NCBI RefSeq assembly: GCF_046600735.1
Contig: NZ_JBJMAW010000009.1
Span: 62,001 to 126,000, forward strand
Origin: Novilysobacter_A longmucuonensis
GTDB lineage: Bacteria; Pseudomonadota; Gammaproteobacteria; Xanthomonadales; Xanthomonadaceae
Reading direction: 5' to 3'
DNA length: 64,000 nt
Both the position numbers and the translations under genes were made by a program. The notes under the pieces were generated by a model that searched no databases, had not been told where the DNA came from, and saw only the letters and a program-made list of their open reading frames with translations. This document shows positions 35,355 through 44,130 of this stretch, piece after piece (positions within the stretch are counted from its first letter, which is position 1; each line of letters starts with the position of its first letter).

Positions 35355-37183
35355 TGAAAGAGTCTCGACAGACCTACGCCCACGAGCTCGAAGAGAGCGA
35401 GAGGGCGAGACTTATTGTGAGCGCTGTAGAACTTGAGGGAAGAATGCAGGCGGTCAGCCGCTATCGCGACCCGGTTTGGACTTTGGTGGGAGGGCCCACG
35501 AACGTGTCGATGTGCCGTCGCAAACTTGACTTTGGCAACGTGCCGGACTGCTACAGAGAGTCCTTCAAAGCAATTCTATACACGTACCAAAGTGAGGGCA
35601 GACGGAACCGTCCATGCCCCGGCGATGCCTTTCTCACGCATGTCTTCATGTGCGCATTACCATTTTTTCGCTATTTGGTTGCAATAGGCGTGAAGAGCCT
35701 TGGTAGCGTTACACCCGTAGCTTGCGCGGGCTACGTCAATGCGTGCCGTAAGGAGACTACAAAGCAGGGGAAGCCATTGCAGCCGGGGTCGATACAACTT
35801 CGATTTCTGACGGTAGAGATTATTTACGATCTAAGTCAGCGTGGGAGCGATCCGATGCCAACGCATCCGTGGCCCGATTCTTCTGCGCAGATACTTGCGG
35901 GCGTCGTGGGGAAGAATTCGAGGGCTCTGGCTGAGGCCAAAACTGCGGTCATTCCAGATAAATTTTTCGTTTCAGCATTTCAAGCCGCCTCCAGGTTGTT
36001 GGAGGCAGCTGATGAGTTGCTTCTATTGCGTGACACTTGGGCGGGACTCATCAAAGAGTCGCCTGACGAATACACGTCCGCCACCCGTACGAAATATCTT
36101 GCCACACAAGGTTGGCGGCGTGGCGGAGCGCGCGGACTCCAGAACGCCTTGGTGGACCTCCGAACAGCTTGCTACATCGTAATTGCTTCTCTCTCGGGGT
36201 GCCGAAACCATGAGCTCGCATATCTTGAGCGCGGCGCAACATACAGCACCGTAAAAGATGGAGAAAGATACTGGTGGATGCGTTCGCGCTCTTCAAAGAC
36301 TTACGTCGGAGCATGCGAGTGGATGATTCCCGTGGCAGCCGTTAAAGCGATAAGAATTCTGGAGCGCTGGGCCGCCCCCTATCAGGCGGAGCTGCGCCAA
36401 ACAATTGAAGATCTACGTAACGAAGATCCGTTGAATCCGGTCATCGCGGAGGCAGAACGCCACGTCAACGCGCTGTTTTTGGGCAAGCACAACGGCGGGA
36501 CGCCCCGTACGATCGACGTTGCGACGTGGAAATATTTGTTTGATGTTTTTGGAAAGAGGCAGGGAATAGAGTGGGAATTCAAAAGTCATCAGTTTCGGCG
36601 AACGTTCGCAGTCTACGCTGCGCGCAGTAAGTTTGGAGATCTCAGATACCTAAAGAGCCATTTCAAGCATTGGTCGATGGATATGTCATTAATGTATGCT
36701 CTTAATGATCTTCAGGAAACCGATCTTCTTACGGATGTCGCTGGCGAGGTTGAAGATATTCAAACGGAGTTGCTCGATTCATGGATGAGCCCAGGGACGC
36801 AACTCGCTGGAAGGGGCGGCAGGAACATAGTGCGATTCCGTGATGCCCATCCAATTCCTCTTTATAAAAGTCAATCCGAGATGGTAAAAAGCATCTCAAA
36901 AGGGGTGCATATTCGCAGCAACGGTCACGCATGGTGCACAGCAGACGCGGGATCGGAGTGTGTGGGCAATGGGGGATTGGATCGGTCCCGCTGCTCCGAA
37001 TGTGTTCACGGTGTAATTGGAGCAGAGCATCTCTCCTTCTATGAAAGGATGAGACAAGAACTCCGCGGGTTGTTAGACCTCGATGACATTGGAGAACCTG
37101 GGAAGGCTAGGGTACAAAGAGACTTGGCTAGATGCGAACAAGTCATCTGCGACTTAGGCAAGGGGGGCGCCACAGATGACTGA
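35354..37183 (+). CDS. ginC: Tyrosine recombinase GinC of the GInt island
   Basis: 609 residues, the largest of the trio. Catalytic residues appear in SLSGCRNHELAYLE (Arg I), SHQFRRTFAVYAARS (HxxR) and SHFKHWSMDMSLMYAL (His and nucleophile Tyr). A Cys-rich patch near the C terminus (AWCTADAGSECVGNGG, then RCSECVHG) could bind metal. ATG 35354 overlaps the ginB stop as TAATG. Confidence 0.83.
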   Translation: MKESRQTYAHELEESERARLIVSAVELEGRMQAVSRYRDPVWTLVGGPTNVSMCRRKLDFGNVPDCYRESFKAILYTYQSEGRRNRPCPGDAFLTHVFMCALPFFRYLVAIGVKSLGSVTPVACAGYVNACRKETTKQGKPLQPGSIQLRFLTVEIIYDLSQRGSDPMPTHPWPDSSAQILAGVVGKNSRALAEAKTAVIPDKFFVSAFQAASRLLEAADELLLLRDTWAGLIKESPDEYTSATRTKYLATQGWRRGGARGLQNALVDLRTACYIVIASLSGCRNHELAYLERGATYSTVKDGERYWWMRSRSSKTYVGACEWMIPVAAVKAIRILERWAAPYQAELRQTIEDLRNEDPLNPVIAEAERHVNALFLGKHNGGTPRTIDVATWKYLFDVFGKRQGIEWEFKSHQFRRTFAVYAARSKFGDLRYLKSHFKHWSMDMSLMYALNDLQETDLLTDVAGEVEDIQTELLDSWMSPGTQLAGRGGRNIVRFRDAHPIPLYKSQSEMVKSISKGVHIRSNGHAWCTADAGSECVGNGGLDRSRCSECVHGVIGAEHLSFYERMRQELRGLLDLDDIGEPGKARVQRDLARCEQVICDLGKGGATDD

Positions 37184-37589
37184 CAAACGGCTTTCTGGGT
37201 CGGATCGGCTTCAGCAATTGTTGCTGGCAATTCGCAAGGTCGAATCTGGTCGATCCAAACAGATTGGACCGCAAAAACTATCCATTGCGGCGGTGGCTCG
37301 GGAAGCGAATGTAAGCCCCGCACTAATACACAACAGCTACCCCACCGTTGCAGCGCTGATTCGAGAGAAGCAATCTACCAACGGCCAGTCTCGCGCTAGC
37401 GCCCGGCTTGAGAAGCTGGAGCTCTACAAGTTGAGAATTCGAGAGCTTCGGGAAGAAGTTCTGGAGACTAGAAGAAAGCTCTCCCAGATTGCTTCCATAA
37501 ATGAAGTTCTGGTCATCGAGAACGCCCGCCTCATAGCTTGCTTGGATAACCCCGATGTAGTGGTGCTACCTACACCAAGAAGGCGCTAG
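37176..37589 (+). CDS. ginD: GinD-type HTH/coiled-coil accessory protein
   Basis: 137 residues. The N-terminal HTH is TetR-like (LSIAAVAREANVSPALIHNS, about residues 35-54), and a basic coiled-coil covers about 70-120 (REEVLETRRKLSQIASINEV). It overlaps ginC by 8 bp, closing the ginABCD operon. In GInts the fourth gene is required for recombination, so a DNA-binding or directionality role is expected. Confidence 0.78.
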   Translation: MTDKRLSGSDRLQQLLLAIRKVESGRSKQIGPQKLSIAAVAREANVSPALIHNSYPTVAALIREKQSTNGQSRASARLEKLELYKLRIRELREEVLETRRKLSQIASINEVLVIENARLIACLDNPDVVVLPTPRRR

Positions 37590-37699
37590 CCAACGCTAGA
37601 CATCGGCATGTGCAATAGCGCATGGTGTATGTTTAGAGGCTTGTTTGACGCGGTGACACTGGTGGATTGGCGGCCCAGTATCGCTGAACTAGGGATGGA

Positions 37700-38101
37700 A
37701 TGATGCGCGATTATTCAGCTCTCGATGCCGAAGCCCTAATAGCAATTTCCGATCCGATTGACTGGGCCTATACGGTCTTGAACAAGGCAATCGCTCAGTA
37801 CGATCCATACCCGGAATGGGTAATAGCTATGCAAGAGCGCGTGGAACGGATGGATGCCGCCGCGCTGACTGCGGTTCGCGAAGCCTTGGGAGGAAAAGTA
37901 CCCGTTGACACCCTTGGCTATGACGGCCACGAACTGTTCTACGATTTCTTTCCGTACGTCGGGCCGCATCCCGAGGCGAATAAATTCTACGCCGCGATGC
38001 GCGAGCTCGGCGGAGATGTAAGGCATGAGAAGAGCCGAATGGCGCTCAGTCCGCCAGAGGGTAAGGCGGAAGTTGTCAAAGACTCCGCGGCGGACGAATA
38101 G
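37700..38101 (+). CDS. Unknown acidic cargo protein (133 residues)
   Basis: 133 residues, acidic, no signal or TM segment, no motif recognised (ADEALIAIS... core with YDFFPYVGPHPEANKFY). AGGGATGGA precedes the start; ATG 37700 and ATG 37703 are both possible. It lies 110 bp after ginD and may belong to the island backbone or to the cargo. Function unknown. Confidence 0.6.
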   Translation: MMRDYSALDAEALIAISDPIDWAYTVLNKAIAQYDPYPEWVIAMQERVERMDAAALTAVREALGGKVPVDTLGYDGHELFYDFFPYVGPHPEANKFYAAMRELGGDVRHEKSRMALSPPEGKAEVVKDSAADE

Positions 38102-38420
38102 CGATGGAAGCTGTCGTTGAGCGAGTGCTCAACAGCCACCTTTTAGCGGGCTCGCAGCGATACGCTTTCCGGGCGTCTCACCGTTTGCAGGGCAGCGAAG
38201 TATCTGAAGCTGGCTGCTACGGCACCCTGGCGCCATCCATCGTGCTGGTCGGCGCGCGCAACGAGGATCCATTGTGGCAGAACCTTGGCGCAGTCGGCTG
38301 AAACCTTGACCAGAGTCGTCATCGGGGTAACGTCGGAAATTCGCGCCGGAATGCTTCGCCTAAGAGTCGATCTTGGTAGCGTGATGCAGATCAACATTTT
38401 GTCACTACCACGGAGATGCC

Positions 38421-38624
38421 ATGGAGCCCGTCGGCGTCCTGCTGCGCACGCACTTTTCCCTGCATCATGGACAGACGATAGCCTCCGGCGACCTCTTCGC
38501 CGGCATCGATCCTCCGCCGGCCAAGCTCATGGAAGGGTGGGACTATCCAACTGCCGTTTCTTGGGCGTGGTGCGATGGGGTTCACTTCCGCGGCTGGGCG
38601 TACCACTCCCAAGTGATCAATTAA
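38421..38624 (+). CDS. Possible small protein (67 residues)
   Basis: 67 residues (starts MEPVGVLLRTHFSLHHGQ), preceded by CGGAG at 7 nt. The rest of 38102-38686 has no supported gene, and an opposite-strand frame overlaps it, so coding is uncertain. Tryptophan-rich end (DYPTAVSWAWCDGVHF). No family recognised. Confidence 0.35.
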   Translation: MEPVGVLLRTHFSLHHGQTIASGDLFAGIDPPPAKLMEGWDYPTAVSWAWCDGVHFRGWAYHSQVIN

Positions 38625-38686
38625 TCAGCAACACCTGCCGGGCATACACTTCCCGATGGGATCAAATGTTCAAGGTGAGCTAACGA

Positions 38687-39091
38687 ATGACTGGATACAA
38701 CACCAATTTGGCTGCCGAGTTCTATGTGCTATCGACGCTGCATCGTCTTGGTGTGGATGCAAACCTGACGCTAGGCAACAAAAAGTCGGTGGACATTGCG
38801 GTCGTCCGGGGCACCGGCGATGCCATCACGGTGGATGTCAAAGGTCTGGCCAAGGCAACGGGTTTCCCCATCGACAATGTGAAGCCAGGGACGCCACGAC
38901 ATTATCTGGTGTTCGTCTGCTACATGGGGACGATCGGTGAGCCGACAGTGCCGCCGCGCAGCTGGATCGTGCCATCCACGGAACTGGAACCTTTTATCTA
39001 CAACGCACCTGGAGGCCGGCGGCTGGTTGGCGCCGGCACGCTACGCGACAAGGCACTGCGCTACCTCGAAGCATGGCACCTGATCACTTGA
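38687..39091 (+). CDS. PD-(D/E)XK nuclease-like small protein
   Basis: 134 residues. AAEFYVLSTLHRLGVDANLT begins a restriction-endonuclease-like fold; SVDIAVV followed by AITVDVKGLAKA gives the D...(D)xK signature of the superfamily. No DNA-recognition domain is attached, so it may be a nuclease subunit, a repair/defence factor or an inactivated relative. AAGGTGAG precedes ATG 38687. Isolated between unrelated neighbours in the defence cargo. Confidence 0.65.
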   Translation: MTGYNTNLAAEFYVLSTLHRLGVDANLTLGNKKSVDIAVVRGTGDAITVDVKGLAKATGFPIDNVKPGTPRHYLVFVCYMGTIGEPTVPPRSWIVPSTELEPFIYNAPGGRRLVGAGTLRDKALRYLEAWHLIT

Positions 39092-39309
39092 TGTGACGGA
39101 TCCTGGGCGAGTCGCACGTCATGGGCCCTCCATCAGCGCCCTTGGTAGAAGCAGACGTTGCGGAACTGGGCGCTGTCCGGATCTTTTAGCCTGGATGAAG
39201 CCGCTCTTGCGTCGCTCCATCCACATCAGCTCGCGGATCTCTTGGTCGGCTGTGGTCGCTGTTCCTGGATTGGCTATGGACATGTCTTCGCTACCCGACA
39301 GCCCCCTAC

Positions 39310-40539
39310 TTAGCTCCACGACCATGAACTGTATGCATTAAACACCTGCGACAGTTCGTGCGGGGCCTTTCCATCGACTATCCCGGAGTGATAGGAATGC
39401 TGGATTGATGACGGCTCTTTACCGATCGAATTTGCTTGGTATGGCTTGATTCTAGGCGCTGCTGCTAGTTCCCAGTAGGACGTATTGATAGTTCGCAACC
39501 AAGTAAAAAGCCTAGCTTCGCCCCCCGCCGCTTCGATGTAGGCACGGGCAGACTCCAAGCTGCGACCTGAAGTGCAGATGTCGTCAACGACCAGCACAAC
39601 CTTATCCCGAAGATTGATCGCACCTTTGTTCGGGGCAGCCGCAAAGTTTTTATGTGGATGCTGGTTTAGCTGTATCGACTGAATTTGGTTAACGAATGTT
39701 CGCTGGGCGGCCTTGATGGGCTGGCTTTTAGCGGCAGATGTGTGGCGAATTAACAGGTCATGGTAAAAACTCATGCGAAGGCACTTGCCTAAGCGCATCA
39801 GTGCCGCCTGCAGACTGTCATCGCTGGGAGTTGCCGCCGACGCACTGTGCCCCGGGTACGTGCAGATATATTTCACCCCAATCAACAGGCCGCTAAAATA
39901 CAGTGTTGAAATTGTGAGATAGAACCAAAATTCCGGATGCCCGTAGCCAAACTTGGCAGCTTGCTTGGCATCCTCGCCAAACAGAGCATAAGCGTCAATC
40001 ATTGTCGAAAACGGCCCCGCAGAATGATAAATCAGCCCGCCATTATTTAGGGCGAAGAAAAGCGGGTGTTTTCTCATCGCAAACACAAAACAAAAGCGCG
40101 CCAGCTCGCTGACGGTCTTCACCGCAAACCCATAGCTTGATAATTGGCCATACCAATCCGCCCGAATATGAAGCAAATTGTTATTGACACCCGCCCGCAT
40201 ATCCTCGTCAGTTCCGCCGAGTAAAATGGTCTCATGCTTTTGCACGCCATACTGGTTCAGCACGGGCACCACAGAATCGGCAAGGCGCCGGGACGGTTTT
40301 CCATCCTCGTGCGCACCGTGGGCCGCGATCTTGACCCCGGCCAGTTCTGAAAAGTATTCGTGCAAACTCGTTGTCTTGTTGTAGGTCCACTTTCGATTGG
40401 ACCACAGAGCAACGTGCACTCCATTTTCGGTCAACTGCTTAGCCAGCTTCGCCAACTGTTTTAGGACAGCCTTGTCCACCTTGTTGTCTTCATTGGCAAT
40501 GGTTCCAGACACGCTGATCAGCAACAACTTCAGGCTCAT
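39310..40539 (-). CDS. HAD-like / phosphoribosyltransferase fusion protein
   Basis: 409 residues. The N-terminal ~130 residues look like a HAD fold, but the nucleophile motif DxDGT reads S9-V-S11-G-T (ISVSGTI), so both catalytic Asp are lost; GGTDEDMRAGV resembles the later acidic HAD motif. The C-terminal ~240 residues are a PRTase: VVLVVDDICTSGRS (314-327) is the PRPP loop. It overlaps the DprA-like gene by 4 bp (ATGA) and ends a four-gene operon with a type III R-M system. Role unknown; nucleotide sensing or nucleotide-product making is possible. Confidence 0.78.
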   Translation of the reverse strand: MSLKLLLISVSGTIANEDNKVDKAVLKQLAKLAKQLTENGVHVALWSNRKWTYNKTTSLHEYFSELAGVKIAAHGAHEDGKPSRRLADSVVPVLNQYGVQKHETILLGGTDEDMRAGVNNNLLHIRADWYGQLSSYGFAVKTVSELARFCFVFAMRKHPLFFALNNGGLIYHSAGPFSTMIDAYALFGEDAKQAAKFGYGHPEFWFYLTISTLYFSGLLIGVKYICTYPGHSASAATPSDDSLQAALMRLGKCLRMSFYHDLLIRHTSAAKSQPIKAAQRTFVNQIQSIQLNQHPHKNFAAAPNKGAINLRDKVVLVVDDICTSGRSLESARAYIEAAGGEARLFTWLRTINTSYWELAAAPRIKPYQANSIGKEPSSIQHSYHSGIVDGKAPHELSQVFNAYSSWSWS

Positions 40540-41474
40540 GATCCACCCCCAAACAGATCCGTCTGTTGAGCTTTACTGACAACGGATATAGATACAGCTT
40601 GACGGACAGACTCCAAAAATTCCTGATGCTGCCGCGGAACCACGAAGGAGGCATCAGCCACTCCGTGATCGGGATGGTTCGGGACACCTTCGACCATCAG
40701 GTTCAGCGACGGCCGCCCTAACGCCTTCGCGAAGCGGATTGTATGGGCAGTGCCAGAGCTACGCCGCCATTCGGGGGCAATTACGCAACGCGAAAGCGCA
40801 GCCTGAAGGCGGTTGCGCATAACAAAGTTTTGCCCCGTTGGTTCTGAATACGGCATGTATTCGGATAGCAGCAAGCCCCCGCTCTCAACAATGTCATCTG
40901 CAAGCCGAATATTGCTCGATGGGTACGGCCTAAGGATTCCGGTCCCAAGGACAGAAATTGTGGGAACACGCAAAACGAGCGCCCATTCGTGGGCCACCGA
41001 GTCGATACCCTTTGCCAAGCCGCTGACCACGGGAAGTCCATCCTGGGCCGAAACCGAAACGGCAAACTTGGTTAAAAAATCACCTACAACAGTTGGCGAT
41101 CGCGTGCCGACGACGGCCACGCTGTCAGCAGACAGTAGGTCAATATTTCCTCGGCAGAACACCCATAACGGACGAGTTTCATGAGGCAGATCAAGGAAGC
41201 GAGCCGGGTAGAGTGGGTCGCCATGACAGATCAGATGAACATCAGACGCTCGCAAGTGAGAAATAAGTTTCTCACCAAGATCCATTAGCTTCTCTTCGAG
41301 GTTGGTCCTCGAATGACTTTTCAGAGAATCATGGAGAAGCGGATCCAACTCCCCACTAGCAATCTTATATGCGGCTTCCGGGACTCCGCCTAGCTCACGC
41401 AGAGTCTTGAAGCCCACACCTTTTATTTGGCTTAGTCCCAAAAATAGCGTGGCGTTCTTATCGTATGAAGGCAT
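40536..41474 (-). CDS. DprA/Smf-like Rossmann protein
   Basis: 312 residues. The DprA core is clear: VAVVGTRSPTVVGDFL, VVSGLAKGIDSVAHEWAL, ISVLGTGILRPYPSSNIRLA, FVMRNRLQAALSRCVIAPEW and RRSSGTAHTIRFAKALGRP. Chromosomal DprA loads RecA on transforming DNA; this copy lacks the C-terminal winged helix and is lower in GC, so it is probably a specialised relative. It is 5 bp from the restriction gene upstream and overlaps the PRTase gene downstream. Confidence 0.85.
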   Translation of the reverse strand: MPSYDKNATLFLGLSQIKGVGFKTLRELGGVPEAAYKIASGELDPLLHDSLKSHSRTNLEEKLMDLGEKLISHLRASDVHLICHGDPLYPARFLDLPHETRPLWVFCRGNIDLLSADSVAVVGTRSPTVVGDFLTKFAVSVSAQDGLPVVSGLAKGIDSVAHEWALVLRVPTISVLGTGILRPYPSSNIRLADDIVESGGLLLSEYMPYSEPTGQNFVMRNRLQAALSRCVIAPEWRRSSGTAHTIRFAKALGRPSLNLMVEGVPNHPDHGVADASFVVPRQHQEFLESVRQAVSISVVSKAQQTDLFGGGS

Positions 41475-41479
41475 GGGTA

Positions 41480-44128
41480 TTAGCGCCCCCTCTGCCCGAT
41501 CACTGTCAACAGTTGGTCGCGCACATTGCGTCCCTTGTCGTCGGTCTTATGGGCCATCAGGTAGACCCCCTTCCCACCACTATGCTTCGCCCACAGATCG
41601 CCGACCATGCGCTTCTCCTTCTCCTGATCGGCAGTGAAGCGATCGGCGCCTTTGTATTCGACCACCAGCAGTCGGCCATCTTTCAGGCGGACCACGAAGT
41701 CTGGATAGGTGCGCTGGGTTGCCGTAGGCATCCAGAACTGACTGGGGTGGACTAGGTTGCGCACCCAGAACTCGACCTCATCAAGGAAGTCGATCGCCTG
41801 GGCGCACTCAAATTCTTCGGTGATGACGCCCTTGCCCGTCTTCCAATCTAGGTCGCCCGGCACCGGGTAGTAGTGCTTTCGGAAGCGATAGGCGCCCTTG
41901 TAATACCAGCGTGCCGGATACATCGACATGTCGGCGGGGTAAGTAAAGGCGTAGTCAGGCTCACCATTGCTGACCAGCTCCAGTCCGTCATGGAACAGCG
42001 CCTGCTGGAAGCCCTCCCGGTAGGCACCGCCTTTGGCATGAGCCAACTGTTCGCCGAGCTTCCGCCGAAGGATGAATTGGCCCTTGAGCAGTTGGGCGAG
42101 CGAGAAGCCGCGATCATCCATCAGGCTCCTGATTGCCCGTCGCAGCCACTCGCGTTTCACAGGTTGCTTTACCGATGGCTCGCGGATCTCAAGGTCCAGC
42201 CACCCGACAAGATCGACCTCGGTGCGGTCCTGGGCAAAGCCCGGCAAATAGGTCGCCACGTCATCCTTGATCTGGTGGAACTGGACGACCTTGTCGCCGA
42301 GATAGACCTCGAAGGTCATGCTGTCTTCGTTGAACTTGAACGAGGACAAATCAGGCGGGCTGGCCAGCAGGTCCCAGTCGAAGGTTGCCGACACTGCACC
42401 GCGGTCGACGAGCTCAAGCTCACCCTGCTCCAGCGAATATAGGCGCGGGACCTGGAACACGGCGCCGCGCTCGCTGGGTGCCTTGGCGGCTAGCGTTGCT
42501 TGTTGGTGGCGCTCGATCGCTTCACCAACTGCGTCCTTCTGCCGTGCCGGCACAGCGGCCACGATGGCCTCAACCGTAGCGACGTCGAGTTCATCGGTAA
42601 TCTCGACCGTTCCGCCCTTGCCATCCTCATCGGGCGTAAAGAGCACGCGCTCCTTGTCTCGTTCGGGCGCGTTGGTCAGATCCGGTGCCTTAGACAGGGG
42701 AATGCGGGTGGTCGGAAGCTCAGGCGGCGTCGCAACGCCCCCCTTCAGGGGCAGCTTTCCGTCATCAGGCTGGTCCTTACGGATTGCAGCCGCGGCCTCC
42801 ATGGGATTGAATCCGATGTTGATCAGCGACTGGGTAAGCTCGCCCGCCGCCTTGCCGAAACTCTCGGTAATGACGTGGGCGTAGGCCTTATTCATAACCT
42901 CCTGCTTCCGGCGGGTGGCATACGGCATCCGCAGCACACGGCCGAGCAATTGCTGGATGTCCTTGTCGCTCTTGACCTGGGCCACGGAGCAGAACACATA
43001 GGCAAACGAACAGTCCCAGCCTTCCTTCAATGCTTGTTTGGTGATGATGACTTCGATCGGACAATCCTTGGCGAACAGGTCGATGCCATCGATCTCGCGT
43101 TGGTCTCCCGTGGCAATGGCGACCGCCTTCTCGTTGACGCCATCAGTCTCGATCAGGTGCCTCTTGACCTCCTCGACCGTGGCTGCGCCACGGGAGTTCT
43201 CAGCCTGGATCAGCAGGATTGGGCGGATGTACTCGGGTTCGTCCAGCGCCGTCTTCGCCAAGGACTTGCGACGGGCCACAGCACTGCTCACTGCCGCCTG
43301 CCACTCCCCGTTGTGCTCCTTGAGCACGACTGGGAACTTGATCATGTTCTCAGCCTTGAGCTCGAACGCTGACACGCTGACCAAGACATTCGATGAAGCC
43401 ACATCGGGAGTGGCCGTGAGCTCGACAACTGCCTTCGGACCCAATCGCTCGTAGACCGTGTAGGACAGCGGAGTGGTGGCGTTATGGGCCTCGTCCATGA
43501 TGACGAGTGGTCCGTGGAGCTTAAGCAGGTTGGCGAACGATGCCAGGGCCTTGCCGTTCGCGCCTTTCTCCAGATATTCCAATTCCTTGGCGCTGCCACC
43601 GAAGTGTGGCTCCAGGTCTTCGTGATACTCGTAGACCTTGCGTCCCTCTTGGTTCTCCACGCGAAGTGCGGCGACGGTGGAGATCACGACACACACTTTG
43701 GTGCCAAGGTCCGTGGGTCGGATTTGGGCGAAGTCGACAACATCGAAGATGGCAACCTGACCACCGAACGCATCGTCCAATTCCTGACGATAGGGGTGGC
43801 GCGGATCGCGAAAGGCTTCCAGCGTCTGGGCCTTGATCTGGGTGGTGGGAACCATCCACATGACCAGGGGAAACTCGCGCTCCAAGTAAGCGGTGCTCGC
43901 CGTTTGGATGATGTGGGCTCCCATCACCGTCTTGCCGCCACCTGTAGGGATTCGCAAGCACACATAGGGCACCGCTGGCTGGTCTGGCATCGGCTTGTAG
44001 TCCGCAACCAGACCTTTATCTACGGTGTTGACGAAGGCCTTCTCCGGACCCTCAAGGCGGGCGGCCTCGAAGAAGCGCTCCAAGCTGTCCAAGGCGCGGC
44101 GTTGGTAAAGCTTGAGTGCGAGAGACAT
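41480..44128 (-). CDS. res: Type III restriction subunit (Res), SF2 helicase with PD-(D/E)XK nuclease
   Basis: 882 residues. Motif I is RIPTGGGKTV (60-69), the Walker B box DEAH lies at 212-215 (IMDEAHN), and motif VI-like QLLGRVLRMPYATRR is present. The C-terminal nuclease motif is TYPDFVVRLKDGRLLVVEYK (PD..ExK). This is the ATP-dependent translocating, cleaving subunit of a type III R-M enzyme. It starts 2 bp after the methylase gene, so translation is coupled. Length (about 880) is normal. Confidence 0.92.
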   Translation of the reverse strand: MSLALKLYQRRALDSLERFFEAARLEGPEKAFVNTVDKGLVADYKPMPDQPAVPYVCLRIPTGGGKTVMGAHIIQTASTAYLEREFPLVMWMVPTTQIKAQTLEAFRDPRHPYRQELDDAFGGQVAIFDVVDFAQIRPTDLGTKVCVVISTVAALRVENQEGRKVYEYHEDLEPHFGGSAKELEYLEKGANGKALASFANLLKLHGPLVIMDEAHNATTPLSYTVYERLGPKAVVELTATPDVASSNVLVSVSAFELKAENMIKFPVVLKEHNGEWQAAVSSAVARRKSLAKTALDEPEYIRPILLIQAENSRGAATVEEVKRHLIETDGVNEKAVAIATGDQREIDGIDLFAKDCPIEVIITKQALKEGWDCSFAYVFCSVAQVKSDKDIQQLLGRVLRMPYATRRKQEVMNKAYAHVITESFGKAAGELTQSLINIGFNPMEAAAAIRKDQPDDGKLPLKGGVATPPELPTTRIPLSKAPDLTNAPERDKERVLFTPDEDGKGGTVEITDELDVATVEAIVAAVPARQKDAVGEAIERHQQATLAAKAPSERGAVFQVPRLYSLEQGELELVDRGAVSATFDWDLLASPPDLSSFKFNEDSMTFEVYLGDKVVQFHQIKDDVATYLPGFAQDRTEVDLVGWLDLEIREPSVKQPVKREWLRRAIRSLMDDRGFSLAQLLKGQFILRRKLGEQLAHAKGGAYREGFQQALFHDGLELVSNGEPDYAFTYPADMSMYPARWYYKGAYRFRKHYYPVPGDLDWKTGKGVITEEFECAQAIDFLDEVEFWVRNLVHPSQFWMPTATQRTYPDFVVRLKDGRLLVVEYKGADRFTADQEKEKRMVGDLWAKHSGGKGVYLMAHKTDDKGRNVRDQLLTVIGQRGR

Positions 44129-44130
44129 GG

